64,000 nucleotides of DNA from Methylocystis sp. ATCC 49242 (GTDB lineage: Bacteria; Pseudomonadota; Alphaproteobacteria; Rhizobiales; Beijerinckiaceae). The translations under genes were made by a program, and so were the position numbers. Positions 17,703-25,679 of the stretch are shown piece by piece; the stretch's first letter is position 1, and every line of letters starts with the position of its first letter. The stretch covers positions 4,170,934-4,234,933 of the forward strand of contig NZ_KE124774.1 of NCBI RefSeq assembly GCF_000188155.2, read 5' to 3'. The notes beneath the pieces are model-generated. The model was not told where the DNA came from. It saw nothing but the letters and a program-made list of their open reading frames with translations, and did not search any database.

Positions 17703-18925
17703 CCCTTTCGCGACAGCATCCGGTCATAGACCTTCAGCGTTTCCTCGATATGCCGGTCGAGCGTCGCCGGCGCGCGCCAATAGGCGTCATAGGCCTGCGC
17801 CGAAAGACGCGCGACGAGCGCGTCGTCCTTCAGACGCGTCATTGCGTCGGCGAGGCTCGCGGCGTCGCCGCTCTCGAACCAGAGGCCGGTGACGCCGTCC
17901 TCCACCGCCTCGCGGCCGGCGCAGGCGTCGGAGACGATGACGGGCGTTCCCATGGCCTTCGCCTCCAGCACGGTGAGCGGCTGGCCTTCATACCAGAGAG
18001 AAGGAAAAACCAGCGCGCGCACATTGCGCATTGCGGTTCGCACCTCCTGCGGCGCCTTCCAGCCGAGCATCCGCAATTGCGGGAAGCGCGCGCGAAGTTC
18101 CCCGGCGATATGGCCGTCGCCGACGATCACCGGCGTCACGCCCGCGCGCTCCGCGGCCTCCGCGAACAGAAAGGCGCCTTTCTCCGCCGACAGACGGCCG
18201 ACGAAGAGAAAATCCCCGCTCGCCGGATTTTCCTTCCGGCCCAGCGGCTCCGCCTCGACAGGATTCGCCACGCGATGGATCGCCGCGGCGCGCGGGAGGT
18301 AGGGCGCCAGCGCCTCCTCCTGCAATTGCGAGATCAGCAATATGTCGGAGAAGGCGTCGGCCAGATGCGCGACATGCTGCGCGACCAACATGCGCGCGTT
18401 GCGCCACAGCTTGAAAGGATAGTTGCGCGAGTCGCAATTCGTGGCCCAGCAGGCGGCGGACATGGGCGAGAGGCGGCAGACGGCGTTTTCCTGATAGTTG
18501 TAGAAACCGCCATTGGGGCAATGCAGGAAATATTCGTGCATCGTATAGGCCGCAGGAAGTCCCGAGGCGCGGATCGGCTGTGCGATGGAAGGCGAGAGCG
18601 CCTTCGCCCAGCCATGCACATGGACGATCGTCTCGCGCGGAAGCGGCGCGAGGACTTCAGCGAGGGCGCGGGCGGCCTCGGCGTTCCAGACGCCCTGCCG
18701 CGCGGCGGCGAGGCGCGAGGGGTTGCCCAGAATGTCGTACTGGTCGAGACAGCGGGTCTCGATCCCCGCCGCCTGAAGGCGGGGATCGGCTGGCCCGCAG
18801 GCCGCGAAGAAGATCACGCGCGCCCCCGCCGCCCTGAGACCGAGGGCGCTTTCGATGGCGACCTTGGACTGCCCCCCGCTGACGAACGCGTGATCGACGC
18901 AAATGACGACGGTGGGGAGGGGCAT
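17699..18925 (-). CDS. GT4-type glycosyltransferase, paralogue 1
   Basis: 408 residues, clearly paralogous to the next gene along its whole length: same VDHAFVSGGQSKVAIESALG start, HGWAKALSPSI, CPNGGFYNYQ, NPASGDFLFVGRLSAEKGA and EGQPLTVLEAKAMGTPVIVSDACAGRE. It is a soluble GT-B enzyme without a membrane segment, presumably working at the inner face of the membrane on a lipid-linked glycan. It is first in a two-gene leftward unit, divergent from parE across a 116-base gap that should hold both promoters. The pair probably arose by tandem duplication. Confidence 0.92.
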   Translation of the reverse strand: MPLPTVVICVDHAFVSGGQSKVAIESALGLRAAGARVIFFAACGPADPRLQAAGIETRCLDQYDILGNPSRLAAARQGVWNAEAARALAEVLAPLPRETIVHVHGWAKALSPSIAQPIRASGLPAAYTMHEYFLHCPNGGFYNYQENAVCRLSPMSAACWATNCDSRNYPFKLWRNARMLVAQHVAHLADAFSDILLISQLQEEALAPYLPRAAAIHRVANPVEAEPLGRKENPASGDFLFVGRLSAEKGAFLFAEAAERAGVTPVIVGDGHIAGELRARFPQLRMLGWKAPQEVRTAMRNVRALVFPSLWYEGQPLTVLEAKAMGTPVIVSDACAGREAVEDGVTGLWFESGDAASLADAMTRLKDDALVARLSAQAYDAYWRAPATLDRHIEETLKVYDRMLSRKG

Positions 18926-19041
18926 GGCGGCTCCGGCGGGCGGGGAGGGCGCAGCCTATACCGGTCAAGCTTGCGGTGGAGTAAACAGGGGACCCGTTCG
19001 CGCCGCGCGCATCCCGTCTCGAATCGCGTTAATATCCCGCC

Positions 19042-21057
19042 ATGGCCACTAAACCCGATCTTTTCGGCGGCGCGCCGCGCAAGGCGCCCGCGTCCAAACC
19101 CGCCGCGAAAAGCGGCCCGGTCGAATATTCCGCCGCCTCCATCGAGGTTCTCGAGGGGCTGGAGCCCGTGCGCCGGCGCCCCGGCATGTATATCGGCGGC
19201 ACCGACGAGACGGCGATGCACCATCTCTTCGCCGAGGTGCTCGACAACGCCATGGACGAGGCCGTCGCCGGCCACGCCACCTTCATCGAGGTGACGCTGG
19301 AGCCCGGCGGCTGGCTGACCGTCACCGACAACGGCCGCGGCATCCCCGTCGGCCCGCACCCAAAAATGAAGGACAAGTCGGCGCTGGAGGTCGTGATGAC
19401 CGTGCTGCACGCCGGCGGCAAGTTCGACTCGGGCGCCTATCAGACCTCGGGCGGTCTGCACGGCGTCGGCGTCTCGGTGGTGAACGCCCTGTCGGAGAAG
19501 GTCGAGGTCGAGGTCGCGATCGAGCAGCAGCTCTACCGCATGGAGTTCTCGCGCGGCCTGCCTCTCGGCAAGCTGGAGCGGCTTGGTAAGGTGCACAACC
19601 GCCGCGGCACGAAAGTGCGCTTCAAGCCCGACGCGCAGATTTTCGGCGAGAGCGCGCATTGGAAGCCCGCGCGCCTCTTCCGCATGTCGCGCTCCAAGGC
19701 CTATCTCTTCGGCGGCGTCGAAATCCGCTGGCGCTGCGATCCCTCGCTGATCGAGCCCGGCTCGGACACGCCCGCCGACGCGGTGCTGCGCTTCCCGGGC
19801 GGCCTGAAGGATTATCTGGCGCGCGAAGTCCACGGCAAGGAGGTCGTCACCGACCAGCCCTTCACCGGCAAGGTGACGCGCGAGGGCGGCCATGGCTCGC
19901 TCGAATGGGCGGTCTCATGGCTCCCGGAGGACGACGGCTTCGTTCACTCCTACTGCAACACCGTGCCGACGCCCGATGGCGGCACGCATGAGGCGGGCTT
20001 CCGCCTCGCGCTGCTGAAGGCGCTGAAGGACCATGCCGATCGCGTGGGCCAGACCAAGCGCGCCAAGGACGTCACCGGCGACGATCTGATGGGCCAGTCG
20101 GCGGCGATGATTTCGGTCTTCATCCGCGAGCCGGAGTTTCAGGGCCAGAACAAGAGCCGGCTGATGAGCGTCGAGGCGTCTCGCATCGTCGAGAGCACGG
20201 TGCGCGACGCCTTCGACCACTGGCTCGCCGCTGCGCCGACGCAGGCCAACAAGCTCCTGGATTTCGCGGTGGAGCGCGCCGAGGAGCGCCTGCGCCGCCG
20301 AGCCGAGAAGGACATCGCCCGCAAGACCGCGACCCGAAAGTTGCGATTGCCGGGCAAGCTCGTGGACTGCACCAATAACTCGGCTCAAGGCTCCGAGCTG
20401 TTCATCGTCGAAGGCGATTCCGCCGGCGGCTCGGCCAAGGAGGCCCGCAACCGCGCGACGCAGGCCGTGCTGCCCTTGCGCGGCAAGATCCTGAACGTCG
20501 CGTCGGCGACCAAGGACAAGCTGCTCGCCAATCAGCAGCTCGCCGATCTCACGCAGGCGCTCGGCTGCGGGCTCGGCGCGCATTATCGCGAGGAGGAGCT
20601 GCGCTACGACAAGGTGATCGTGATGACCGACGCCGACGTCGACGGCGCCCATATCGCGTCGCTGCTCATCACCTTCTTTTACCGCCAGATGCCCAAGCTC
20701 ATCGAGAAGGGCCACCTCTATCTGGCGCAGCCGCCGCTCTACAAGCTCACGCAAGGGCCCAAGACGGTCTACGCCCGCGACAACGACCATCGCGACGAGC
20801 TCATCAGGACTGTGCTGACGGGCAAGGGCAAGATCGAGACGAGCCGCTTCAAGGGCCTCGGCGAAATGAGCGCCGCGCAATTGAAGGAAACGACGATGGA
20901 CCCGACGAAGCGAACGCTGCTCAAGGTCGTCATCGAGGGCGAGGATCGCGAGGAGACCGCCGATTGCGTCGAGCGGCTGATGGGAAACAAGCCCGAGGCG
21001 CGCTTCGCCTTCATCCAGGAGAAGGCCGCCTTCGCTGTCGAGCTTCTGGACGTGTGA
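19042..21057 (+). CDS. parE: DNA topoisomerase IV subunit B
   Basis: 671 residues. The GHKL ATPase part has EVLDNAMDEA (catalytic Glu and Mg-binding Asn), VTDNGRGIPVGPHP and QTSGGLHGVGVSVVNALS. The TOPRIM part has LFIVEGDSAGGSA and VIVMTDADVDGAHI, and the C-terminus ends RFAFIQEKAAFAVELLDV. It decatenates and relaxes DNA with ParC, which is not in this window. ParE rather than GyrB is favoured by length (~670 versus ~800 residues) and by the N-terminus EYSAASIEVLEGLEPVRRRPG. A Lys/Pro/Ala-rich leader of ~25 residues precedes the fold. Monocistronic here. Confidence 0.96.
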   Translation: MATKPDLFGGAPRKAPASKPAAKSGPVEYSAASIEVLEGLEPVRRRPGMYIGGTDETAMHHLFAEVLDNAMDEAVAGHATFIEVTLEPGGWLTVTDNGRGIPVGPHPKMKDKSALEVVMTVLHAGGKFDSGAYQTSGGLHGVGVSVVNALSEKVEVEVAIEQQLYRMEFSRGLPLGKLERLGKVHNRRGTKVRFKPDAQIFGESAHWKPARLFRMSRSKAYLFGGVEIRWRCDPSLIEPGSDTPADAVLRFPGGLKDYLAREVHGKEVVTDQPFTGKVTREGGHGSLEWAVSWLPEDDGFVHSYCNTVPTPDGGTHEAGFRLALLKALKDHADRVGQTKRAKDVTGDDLMGQSAAMISVFIREPEFQGQNKSRLMSVEASRIVESTVRDAFDHWLAAAPTQANKLLDFAVERAEERLRRRAEKDIARKTATRKLRLPGKLVDCTNNSAQGSELFIVEGDSAGGSAKEARNRATQAVLPLRGKILNVASATKDKLLANQQLADLTQALGCGLGAHYREEELRYDKVIVMTDADVDGAHIASLLITFFYRQMPKLIEKGHLYLAQPPLYKLTQGPKTVYARDNDHRDELIRTVLTGKGKIETSRFKGLGEMSAAQLKETTMDPTKRTLLKVVIEGEDREETADCVERLMGNKPEARFAFIQEKAAFAVELLDV

Positions 21058-21071
21058 CGCACCCGAGACGT

Positions 21072-21098
21072 CGTTCCGGCTCGAAGCGAGTCGGAACG
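21072..21098. terminator. Hairpin between convergent parE and CHRD gene
   Basis: A near-perfect 12-base stem: 21072-21083 pairs with 21087-21098 around a 3-base loop (one G-T pair). It sits 15 bases after the parE stop and 22 before the CHRD gene stop. No U-tract on either strand, so it may act in both directions or simply protect 3' ends. Confidence 0.5.
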
Positions 21099-21119
21099 GC
21101 GCCAGCGGCGAATGGCGAC

Positions 21120-21620
21120 TTAGTGGAGCTGCCCCCGCACCGCGCCGTTCGGAAAGGCGCCGTTGTGAACATTGACGTAGAAGCTCGTCGGGTCCGCGCG
21201 AATGGCGTTGGCGGTCGCCGCCGGCACATTCGTGCAGCCCGACGAGGCGCCAGGATTGCCGCCGCCGGGCGCGTTGGGCGGGAGGAGATTCACGACAACG
21301 CCGCCGTTGACGCCGGACGGCCCGCGGTGGATGTGGGCCGCGGTCGCGCCGGCGAGATTGTCCACGGTGAGACCAAAGCAGATGGTGGTGGTCGTCGCGT
21401 TCAACGGGACCAGCAGCACCGTCGCCGAGCCAATGGCGTCGAGATCGCCCTTCCGGCAGACCGGCCCTGCGGGCGGCGCGGCGGAGTTGCACTCATTGCC
21501 GCCGTTGAGGACCGCGAACAGCGGCGCCCCCATTGCGGATTGCGCTCTTGCGCTGGTCGAACAGGCCAGAACCCCGACAGCGGCCAGCGCCGCGCATGCA
21601 AATGCACGAAACATAATCAT
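21120..21620 (-). CDS. Exported CHRD-domain protein
   Basis: 166 residues with a signal peptide (MIMFRAFACAALAAVGVLACSTSARAQ). The mature protein is a single CHRD domain: GSATVLLVPLN, ICFGLTVDNLAGATAAHIHRG, VVVNLLPPN, AIRADPTSFYVNVHNGAFPNGAVRGQL. CHRD domains were first defined in chordin and are common in exported bacterial proteins of unknown function. Two Cys (NECNSAA, GPVCRKGD) plus one later Cys may form disulfides. Start ATG at 21620 is supported by GAGGGGG upstream; a second ATG follows six bases on. Convergent with parE. Confidence 0.9.
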   Translation of the reverse strand: MIMFRAFACAALAAVGVLACSTSARAQSAMGAPLFAVLNGGNECNSAAPPAGPVCRKGDLDAIGSATVLLVPLNATTTTICFGLTVDNLAGATAAHIHRGPSGVNGGVVVNLLPPNAPGGGNPGASSGCTNVPAATANAIRADPTSFYVNVHNGAFPNGAVRGQLH

Positions 21621-21809
21621 TGGAGCATCCCCCTCTCCGACGCTCTTCCCGTCGGAACGGGCAAGCGTCGACAAACAAGATAGCGCAAGGGATCGGGAAG
21701 CACAGCTTCAACTTTGCAAAGACAGCCCGCAGTCGCGCAAAAGGCGGATTGCGGTTTTTCTCGCCTCGCGACGCATCCCGTACTATGCTTGTTTTCGATC
21801 AGTTACGTC

Positions 21810-22919
21810 ATGACCCGACTATCTGAGGATCACTACTTGACCGACGCCGATTTAAGCCTCGACCCCCCGGCCGCATCGACAAAGCCGCACTCGGGATGCG
21901 ACGTCATCAGCGATCAGGCCGACGCGCTGGAGCGCATGCAGCTCGCCCTCGACGCCGGGCGCACCGGCATATGGGACTGGAACCTCGTCACCGGCGAGGT
22001 GCATCTCGACGCCCGCGTGCGCCAGCTGTGGGGACTTCCCGAGGACACGCAGGCGAACTTCGAAATCTTTCGCAACGCGCTGCACCCGCAGGATCGACGC
22101 CGCACCAAGGAGGCGGTCGAAGTCGCGCTCGACCCAAATCATGACGGCGATTACGAGATCGAATATCGCGTCATCGGTCTGAAGGATCAGGTGGAGCGCT
22201 GGGTGTCGATCCGCGGCCGCACCTATTTCGAGGACGGCCGCGCCGTGCGCATTCTCGGCACGGCGCGCGACATCACAGGGCGCAAGCAGCGCGAGCAGCA
22301 TGTCCGCGTGCTGCTGCGGGAGCTGGTGCATCGCTCGAAAAACCTGCTCGCCGTCGTGCAGGCGATGTCGCGTCAGACCGCCGCCGGATCGCCCTCGGTC
22401 GAGGACTTCCAGCGCAAGTTCAGCGCGCGGCTGCAGGCGCTCTCCATGGCGCACGACCTGCTCGTCTCGCAGGACTGGCGCGGCGCCTCGATGCGCGAGC
22501 TGGTCCGCGCGCAGCTCTCCTATTGCATGGACGTGCCCAAGGACGACATCGGCGAGCATGCGCGCATCGACGGCCCGAAGATCATGCTGAAGCCGGAGGC
22601 CGCGCAAAACATCGGCCTCGCGCTTCACGAGCTCGCGACGAATGCGCTGAGCTATGGCGCGCTGTCGCGCCCCGACGGCGCGGTTTCGCTGAGCTGGCGG
22701 TTCGAGGACGGGCGGCTGAACATCGAATGGCGCGAGAGCGGCGGCCCTTCGGTCACGGCGCCGCCGCGCGAAGGTTTTGGCCACAAGGTCGTCAAGCGGC
22801 TTGTCGCCCAGGCCCTCGACGGAACAGCGACGCTGAACTTTCCGCCCGACGGGCTGGTGTGGACGCTGTCGATCCCTGCGAGCTTTGCGATGTTGAAGGT
22901 CGAACAGACGTCGGCGTGA
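21810..22919 (+). CDS. PAS-domain sensor histidine kinase, HWE family
   Basis: About 369 residues from ATG 21810. A PAS/PAC domain spans ~40-160 (MQLALDAGRTGIWDWNL, DITGRKQREQ). The HWE kinase core follows: phospho-acceptor H174 in ELVHRSKNLLAVVQAMSRQ, then LALHELATNALSYGALS (N box), the WRESGG segment typical of the family, and GFGHKVVKRLVAQAL. No membrane segment is present, so it is a cytoplasmic sensor; HWE kinases often sense light or redox or feed the general stress response (PhyR/EcfG), but no partner gene is adjacent. The start could also be a few codons downstream. It abuts the convergent mutT stop. Confidence 0.92.
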   Translation: MTRLSEDHYLTDADLSLDPPAASTKPHSGCDVISDQADALERMQLALDAGRTGIWDWNLVTGEVHLDARVRQLWGLPEDTQANFEIFRNALHPQDRRRTKEAVEVALDPNHDGDYEIEYRVIGLKDQVERWVSIRGRTYFEDGRAVRILGTARDITGRKQREQHVRVLLRELVHRSKNLLAVVQAMSRQTAAGSPSVEDFQRKFSARLQALSMAHDLLVSQDWRGASMRELVRAQLSYCMDVPKDDIGEHARIDGPKIMLKPEAAQNIGLALHELATNALSYGALSRPDGAVSLSWRFEDGRLNIEWRESGGPSVTAPPREGFGHKVVKRLVAQALDGTATLNFPPDGLVWTLSIPASFAMLKVEQTSA

Positions 22920-23321
22920 TCAGCCCAGCAGGTCGATCAACGGCGCGATCAGAGGCGCGTCCGCGGGCGGCATGTCGTAATTGCGCAGATCGCGCGGGCG
23001 CACCCATTTGATCGCCTGGCCTTCGGCAGGCGCGACGAAGCCTTCCCATTTCCGGCACACGTAGAGCGGCATCAGCAGATGGAAGTCGTCATAGGCGTGG
23101 CTCGCGAAAGTCAGCGGCGCGAGGCAGGGCGCCTTGACGACGACGCCGAGCTCCTCCGCCAGCTCACGGATCAGCGCGTCCTCCGGCCGCTCGCCGGGGT
23201 CGAGCTTGCCGCCGGGAAACTCCCACAGGCCGGCAAGCTGCTTTCCCTCGGGGCGCTGCGCGATGAGAACGCGATTATCCGCGTCGACGAGCGCCGCCGC
23301 GACGACGAGAAGAAGTTTCAT
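22920..23321 (-). CDS. mutT: 8-oxo-dGTP diphosphatase (MutT-like Nudix hydrolase)
   Basis: 133 residues. The Nudix box is complete (GGKLDPGERPEDALIRELAEEL, residues ~37-58), including the REXXEE catalytic core, and the preceding segment AQRPEGKQLAGLWEFPGGKL is typical of MutT. It removes oxidised dGTP from the nucleotide pool. I take ATG at 23321; a TTG at 23330 overlaps the argJ stop and is an alternative start. Encoded directly downstream of argJ in the same direction, an arrangement common in alphaproteobacteria. Confidence 0.93.
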   Translation of the reverse strand: MKLLLVVAAALVDADNRVLIAQRPEGKQLAGLWEFPGGKLDPGERPEDALIRELAEELGVVVKAPCLAPLTFASHAYDDFHLLMPLYVCRKWEGFVAPAEGQAIKWVRPRDLRNYDMPPADAPLIAPLIDLLG

Positions 23322-23326
23322 CGCGC

Positions 23327-24574
23327 TCAACTACGGTAGTCGCCGTTGATGGCGACATATTCCTTCGTGAGATCGCAGGTCCAGACCGTCGCGGTCCCGG
23401 CGCCGAGGCCGATGTCCACATTGATCACGATCTCCTGGCGCTTCATGATCTCGGAGACCTCCTCTTCATTGTAATTGGGATCGCGCAGGCCCTTCCAGGC
23501 GACGCGCACGCCGCCGAACCAGATGGCGAGCCTGTCGCGGTCCGCCTTTTCGCCGGCCTTGCCGACGGCCATGACGACGCGGCCCCAATTGGCGTCCTCG
23601 CCGGCAATCGCCGTTTTCACCAGCGGCGAATTTGCGATGGAGAGCGCGATGCGCTTGGCGGCTTTGGCGCTCTCGGCCCCCGTCACCGTCACTTCGACAA
23701 ATTTGCGCGCGCCTTCGCCGTCCTTCACCACCTGATGCGCGAGATCGAGCAGCACGGCGTCGAGCGCGCGCCTGAAATCGGCGAGGCGCCGGTCGTTCGC
23801 CTTCTCGATCTTCGGCGCCCCGCGTTTCTTCGCCGCGCCGGTCGCGAAGAGCAGCAGCGTGTCGGAGGTCGAGGTGTCGCTGTCGACGGTGATCGAGTTG
23901 AAGGAGCCCTGCACCGATTTAGACAACATCGTCTGCAGCGCGTCGGCGGCGATCGGCGCGTCGGTGAAGACGAAGGCGAGCATGGTCGCCATGTCCGGCG
24001 CGATCATGCCGGCGCCCTTGGCGAAGCCGCTGATCGTCACTTCCACGCCGCCGATCGTGGCCGTGCGCGTCGCGAGCTTGGGGAAGGTGTCGGTCGTCAT
24101 GATCGCGCGCGCGGCCTCCAGCCACGCGTCGGGCCGCGCCTGCTGCGCGAGCTTGTCGAGCACGCCGTCGAATTTCGAGGCGTCGAGCGGCTCACCAATA
24201 ACGCCCGTAGAGGCAAGGAAAATCTGCCGCTCGCTCGCGCCGGTCGCGGCGGCGGCGAGTTTGGCGGAAAATTTCACCGCCTCTGCGCCGGTTTTGCCTG
24301 TGAAGGCGTTGGCGTTGCCCGAATTGACGAGCAATGCCCGCGCCTTGCCGCCCTTCAGCTTCGCGCGACACCAGTCGACGGGCGCTGAGGAGCATTTGGA
24401 TTTCGTGAATACGCCGGCGACGGTCGCGCCTTCGTCCATGATCGCCAGCATGACGTCCGTGCGGCCCTTGTAGCGCACGCCGGCGGCGCCGGCTGCAAAG
24501 CGCACGCCGTCGAGCGGCGCGATTTCCGGCGTCGTTTTCGGCGCGAGGGGCGAAAGGGGAGCGTCATGGGCCAT
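23327..24574 (-). CDS. argJ: Bifunctional glutamate N-acetyltransferase / amino-acid acetyltransferase
   Basis: 415 residues from ATG 24574 (a GTG nine bases earlier is also in frame). ArgJ recycles the acetyl group from N-acetylornithine to glutamate in arginine synthesis. It is made as a precursor that cleaves itself before the nucleophile Thr. In addition to [12 protein letters not shown] and the LASTGVIG region, the [16 protein letters not shown] block with the ATML-type cleavage site is present. The C-terminus ends [18 protein letters not shown], as in the family. It is followed by mutT and preceded, 122 bases away, by the parvulin gene. Confidence 0.96.
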   Translation of the reverse strand: MAHDAPLSPLAPKTTPEIAPLDGVRFAAGAAGVRYKGRTDVMLAIMDEGATVAGVFTKSKCSSAPVDWCRAKLKGGKARALLVNSGNANAFTGKTGAEAVKFSAKLAAAATGASERQIFLASTGVIGEPLDASKFDGVLDKLAQQARPDAWLEAARAIMTTDTFPKLATRTATIGGVEVTISGFAKGAGMIAPDMATMLAFVFTDAPIAADALQTMLSKSVQGSFNSITVDSDTSTSDTLLLFATGAAKKRGAPKIEKANDRRLADFRRALDAVLLDLAHQVVKDGEGARKFVEVTVTGAESAKAAKRIALSIANSPLVKTAIAGEDANWGRVVMAVGKAGEKADRDRLAIWFGGVRVAWKGLRDPNYNEEEVSEIMKRQEIVINVDIGLGAGTATVWTCDLTKEYVAINGDYRS

Positions 24575-24652
24575 CGGAATCACCCTTGGTGGTGCAGTGC
24601 ATCACAGGGGTTTGGCGGCGCGACGCGATGGCGTCAAGCCTTTCGATGGGCC

Positions 24653-24687
24653 AAAAAAATCAGCCGGCGCGCGCGAGGCGCGCCGGC
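24653..24687 (-). terminator. Rho-independent terminator after parvulin gene
   Basis: On the minus strand a 10-base GC-rich perfect stem (arms 24678-24687 and 24663-24672, 5-base loop) is followed by a run of T (A run at 24653-24659 on the plus strand), 10 bases after the parvulin stop codon. It separates this gene from argJ. Confidence 0.85.
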
Positions 24688-24696
24688 GCTTTCAAA

Positions 24697-25590
24697 CTAC
24701 TTTTTCTTCTCTTCCGGCTTTGCCGCCGGGGCGGCGGCCGGCTTGGCGTCCTTCGCGGCGTCGGCCGGAGGCTGATCGGTGCGCTCGATCTTGGCGGCCT
24801 CGCGCAGCTTCACGACGAGATCGCTCTGGGCCTTCTGCACGACATAGCGGGCGACCTGATCCTTAACCTGGTCGAGCGGCGGGAACGCCTTCGGGCGCTT
24901 TTCGTCGAGCTTGATGATGTGCCAGCCGAACTGGGTCTTCACCGGATCGGAGATCTGGCCGGGCTCGAGCTTGGCGGCGGCGTCCGCGAATTCGGGCACC
25001 ATGCGGTCCTTGGTGAACCAGCCGAGGTCGCCGTTCTTCGGGCCGCTGTCCTTCGACACCTCGGCGACGACCTTGGCGAAATCCTCGCCGCCCTTCACGC
25101 GCGCCAGCGCCTTCTTCGCATCCTCCTCGGATCCGACGAGGATATGGTGAGCGTGATATTCCGTCTCCGGCTTCTGGTTCTTCGCAGCCTCGTCATAGGT
25201 CTGCTTGATCGCGGCCTCGGTCGCCGCCTGCTTCGCGACATTGCCCAGCAGCGTCTCCATAAGCGCCTTGTCGCGCAGATAGGCGAGCTTCTTGGCGAAC
25301 TCCGGCGTTTCAGCGAGCTTGTCCGCCTGCGCTTTCTGAACGACGAGCTGCTCGTCGACGAGGAAGTCGAGCACATAGGCGTCACGCGCCTTGCCTTCGA
25401 GCTGGCGTGGAATGCCCGGGCCGAGATCTTCCATCGCGAGCTTCAGGTCGTCGTCGGTAATTTCGACGCCATTGACCTTGGCGAGCACCTTGGCGTTCGC
25501 CGGCGCGCCGGCCGCCAGAAGGGCGGCGAGGCCGAACGCCCCGAGGGCGGCGCGGGTCGTGAAACGCGCATTCTTGCGGGCATGTGACAT
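24697..25590 (-). CDS. Exported parvulin-type peptidyl-prolyl isomerase
   Basis: 297 residues. The true start is ATG at 25590 (GGAGCAAATC upstream), giving a signal peptide MSHARKNARFTTRAALGAFG with cleavage near PANAKV. A SurA/PrsA-like N-terminal chaperone region (~30-135) has VDEQLVVQKAQADKLAET. The parvulin domain (~140-240) has EYHAHHILVGSEEDAKKAL, SKDSGPKNGDLGWFTKDRMVPEF and FGWHIIKLDEKR. A Lys/Ala/Pro tail ends the protein. It folds exported proteins in the periplasm. The frame runs open well upstream but that part reads through the end of glnE and is not coding. Confidence 0.94.
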   Translation of the reverse strand: MSHARKNARFTTRAALGAFGLAALLAAGAPANAKVLAKVNGVEITDDDLKLAMEDLGPGIPRQLEGKARDAYVLDFLVDEQLVVQKAQADKLAETPEFAKKLAYLRDKALMETLLGNVAKQAATEAAIKQTYDEAAKNQKPETEYHAHHILVGSEEDAKKALARVKGGEDFAKVVAEVSKDSGPKNGDLGWFTKDRMVPEFADAAAKLEPGQISDPVKTQFGWHIIKLDEKRPKAFPPLDQVKDQVARYVVQKAQSDLVVKLREAAKIERTDQPPADAAKDAKPAAAPAAKPEEKKK

Positions 25591-25679
25591 GATTTGCTCC
25601 AGAAAACAGGGCGAAAAGCCCCAAAAAGGCGGGCGCCGCAGTTGGCGTGAAAGGTTCCTGCGTGACGAATTTGGCGTAT

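Noticed and set aside
16188-19294. Long open frames on the plus strand across both glycosyltransferases
   Set aside because: Shadows of high-G+C coding on the opposite strand, with His/Arg-rich translated products.
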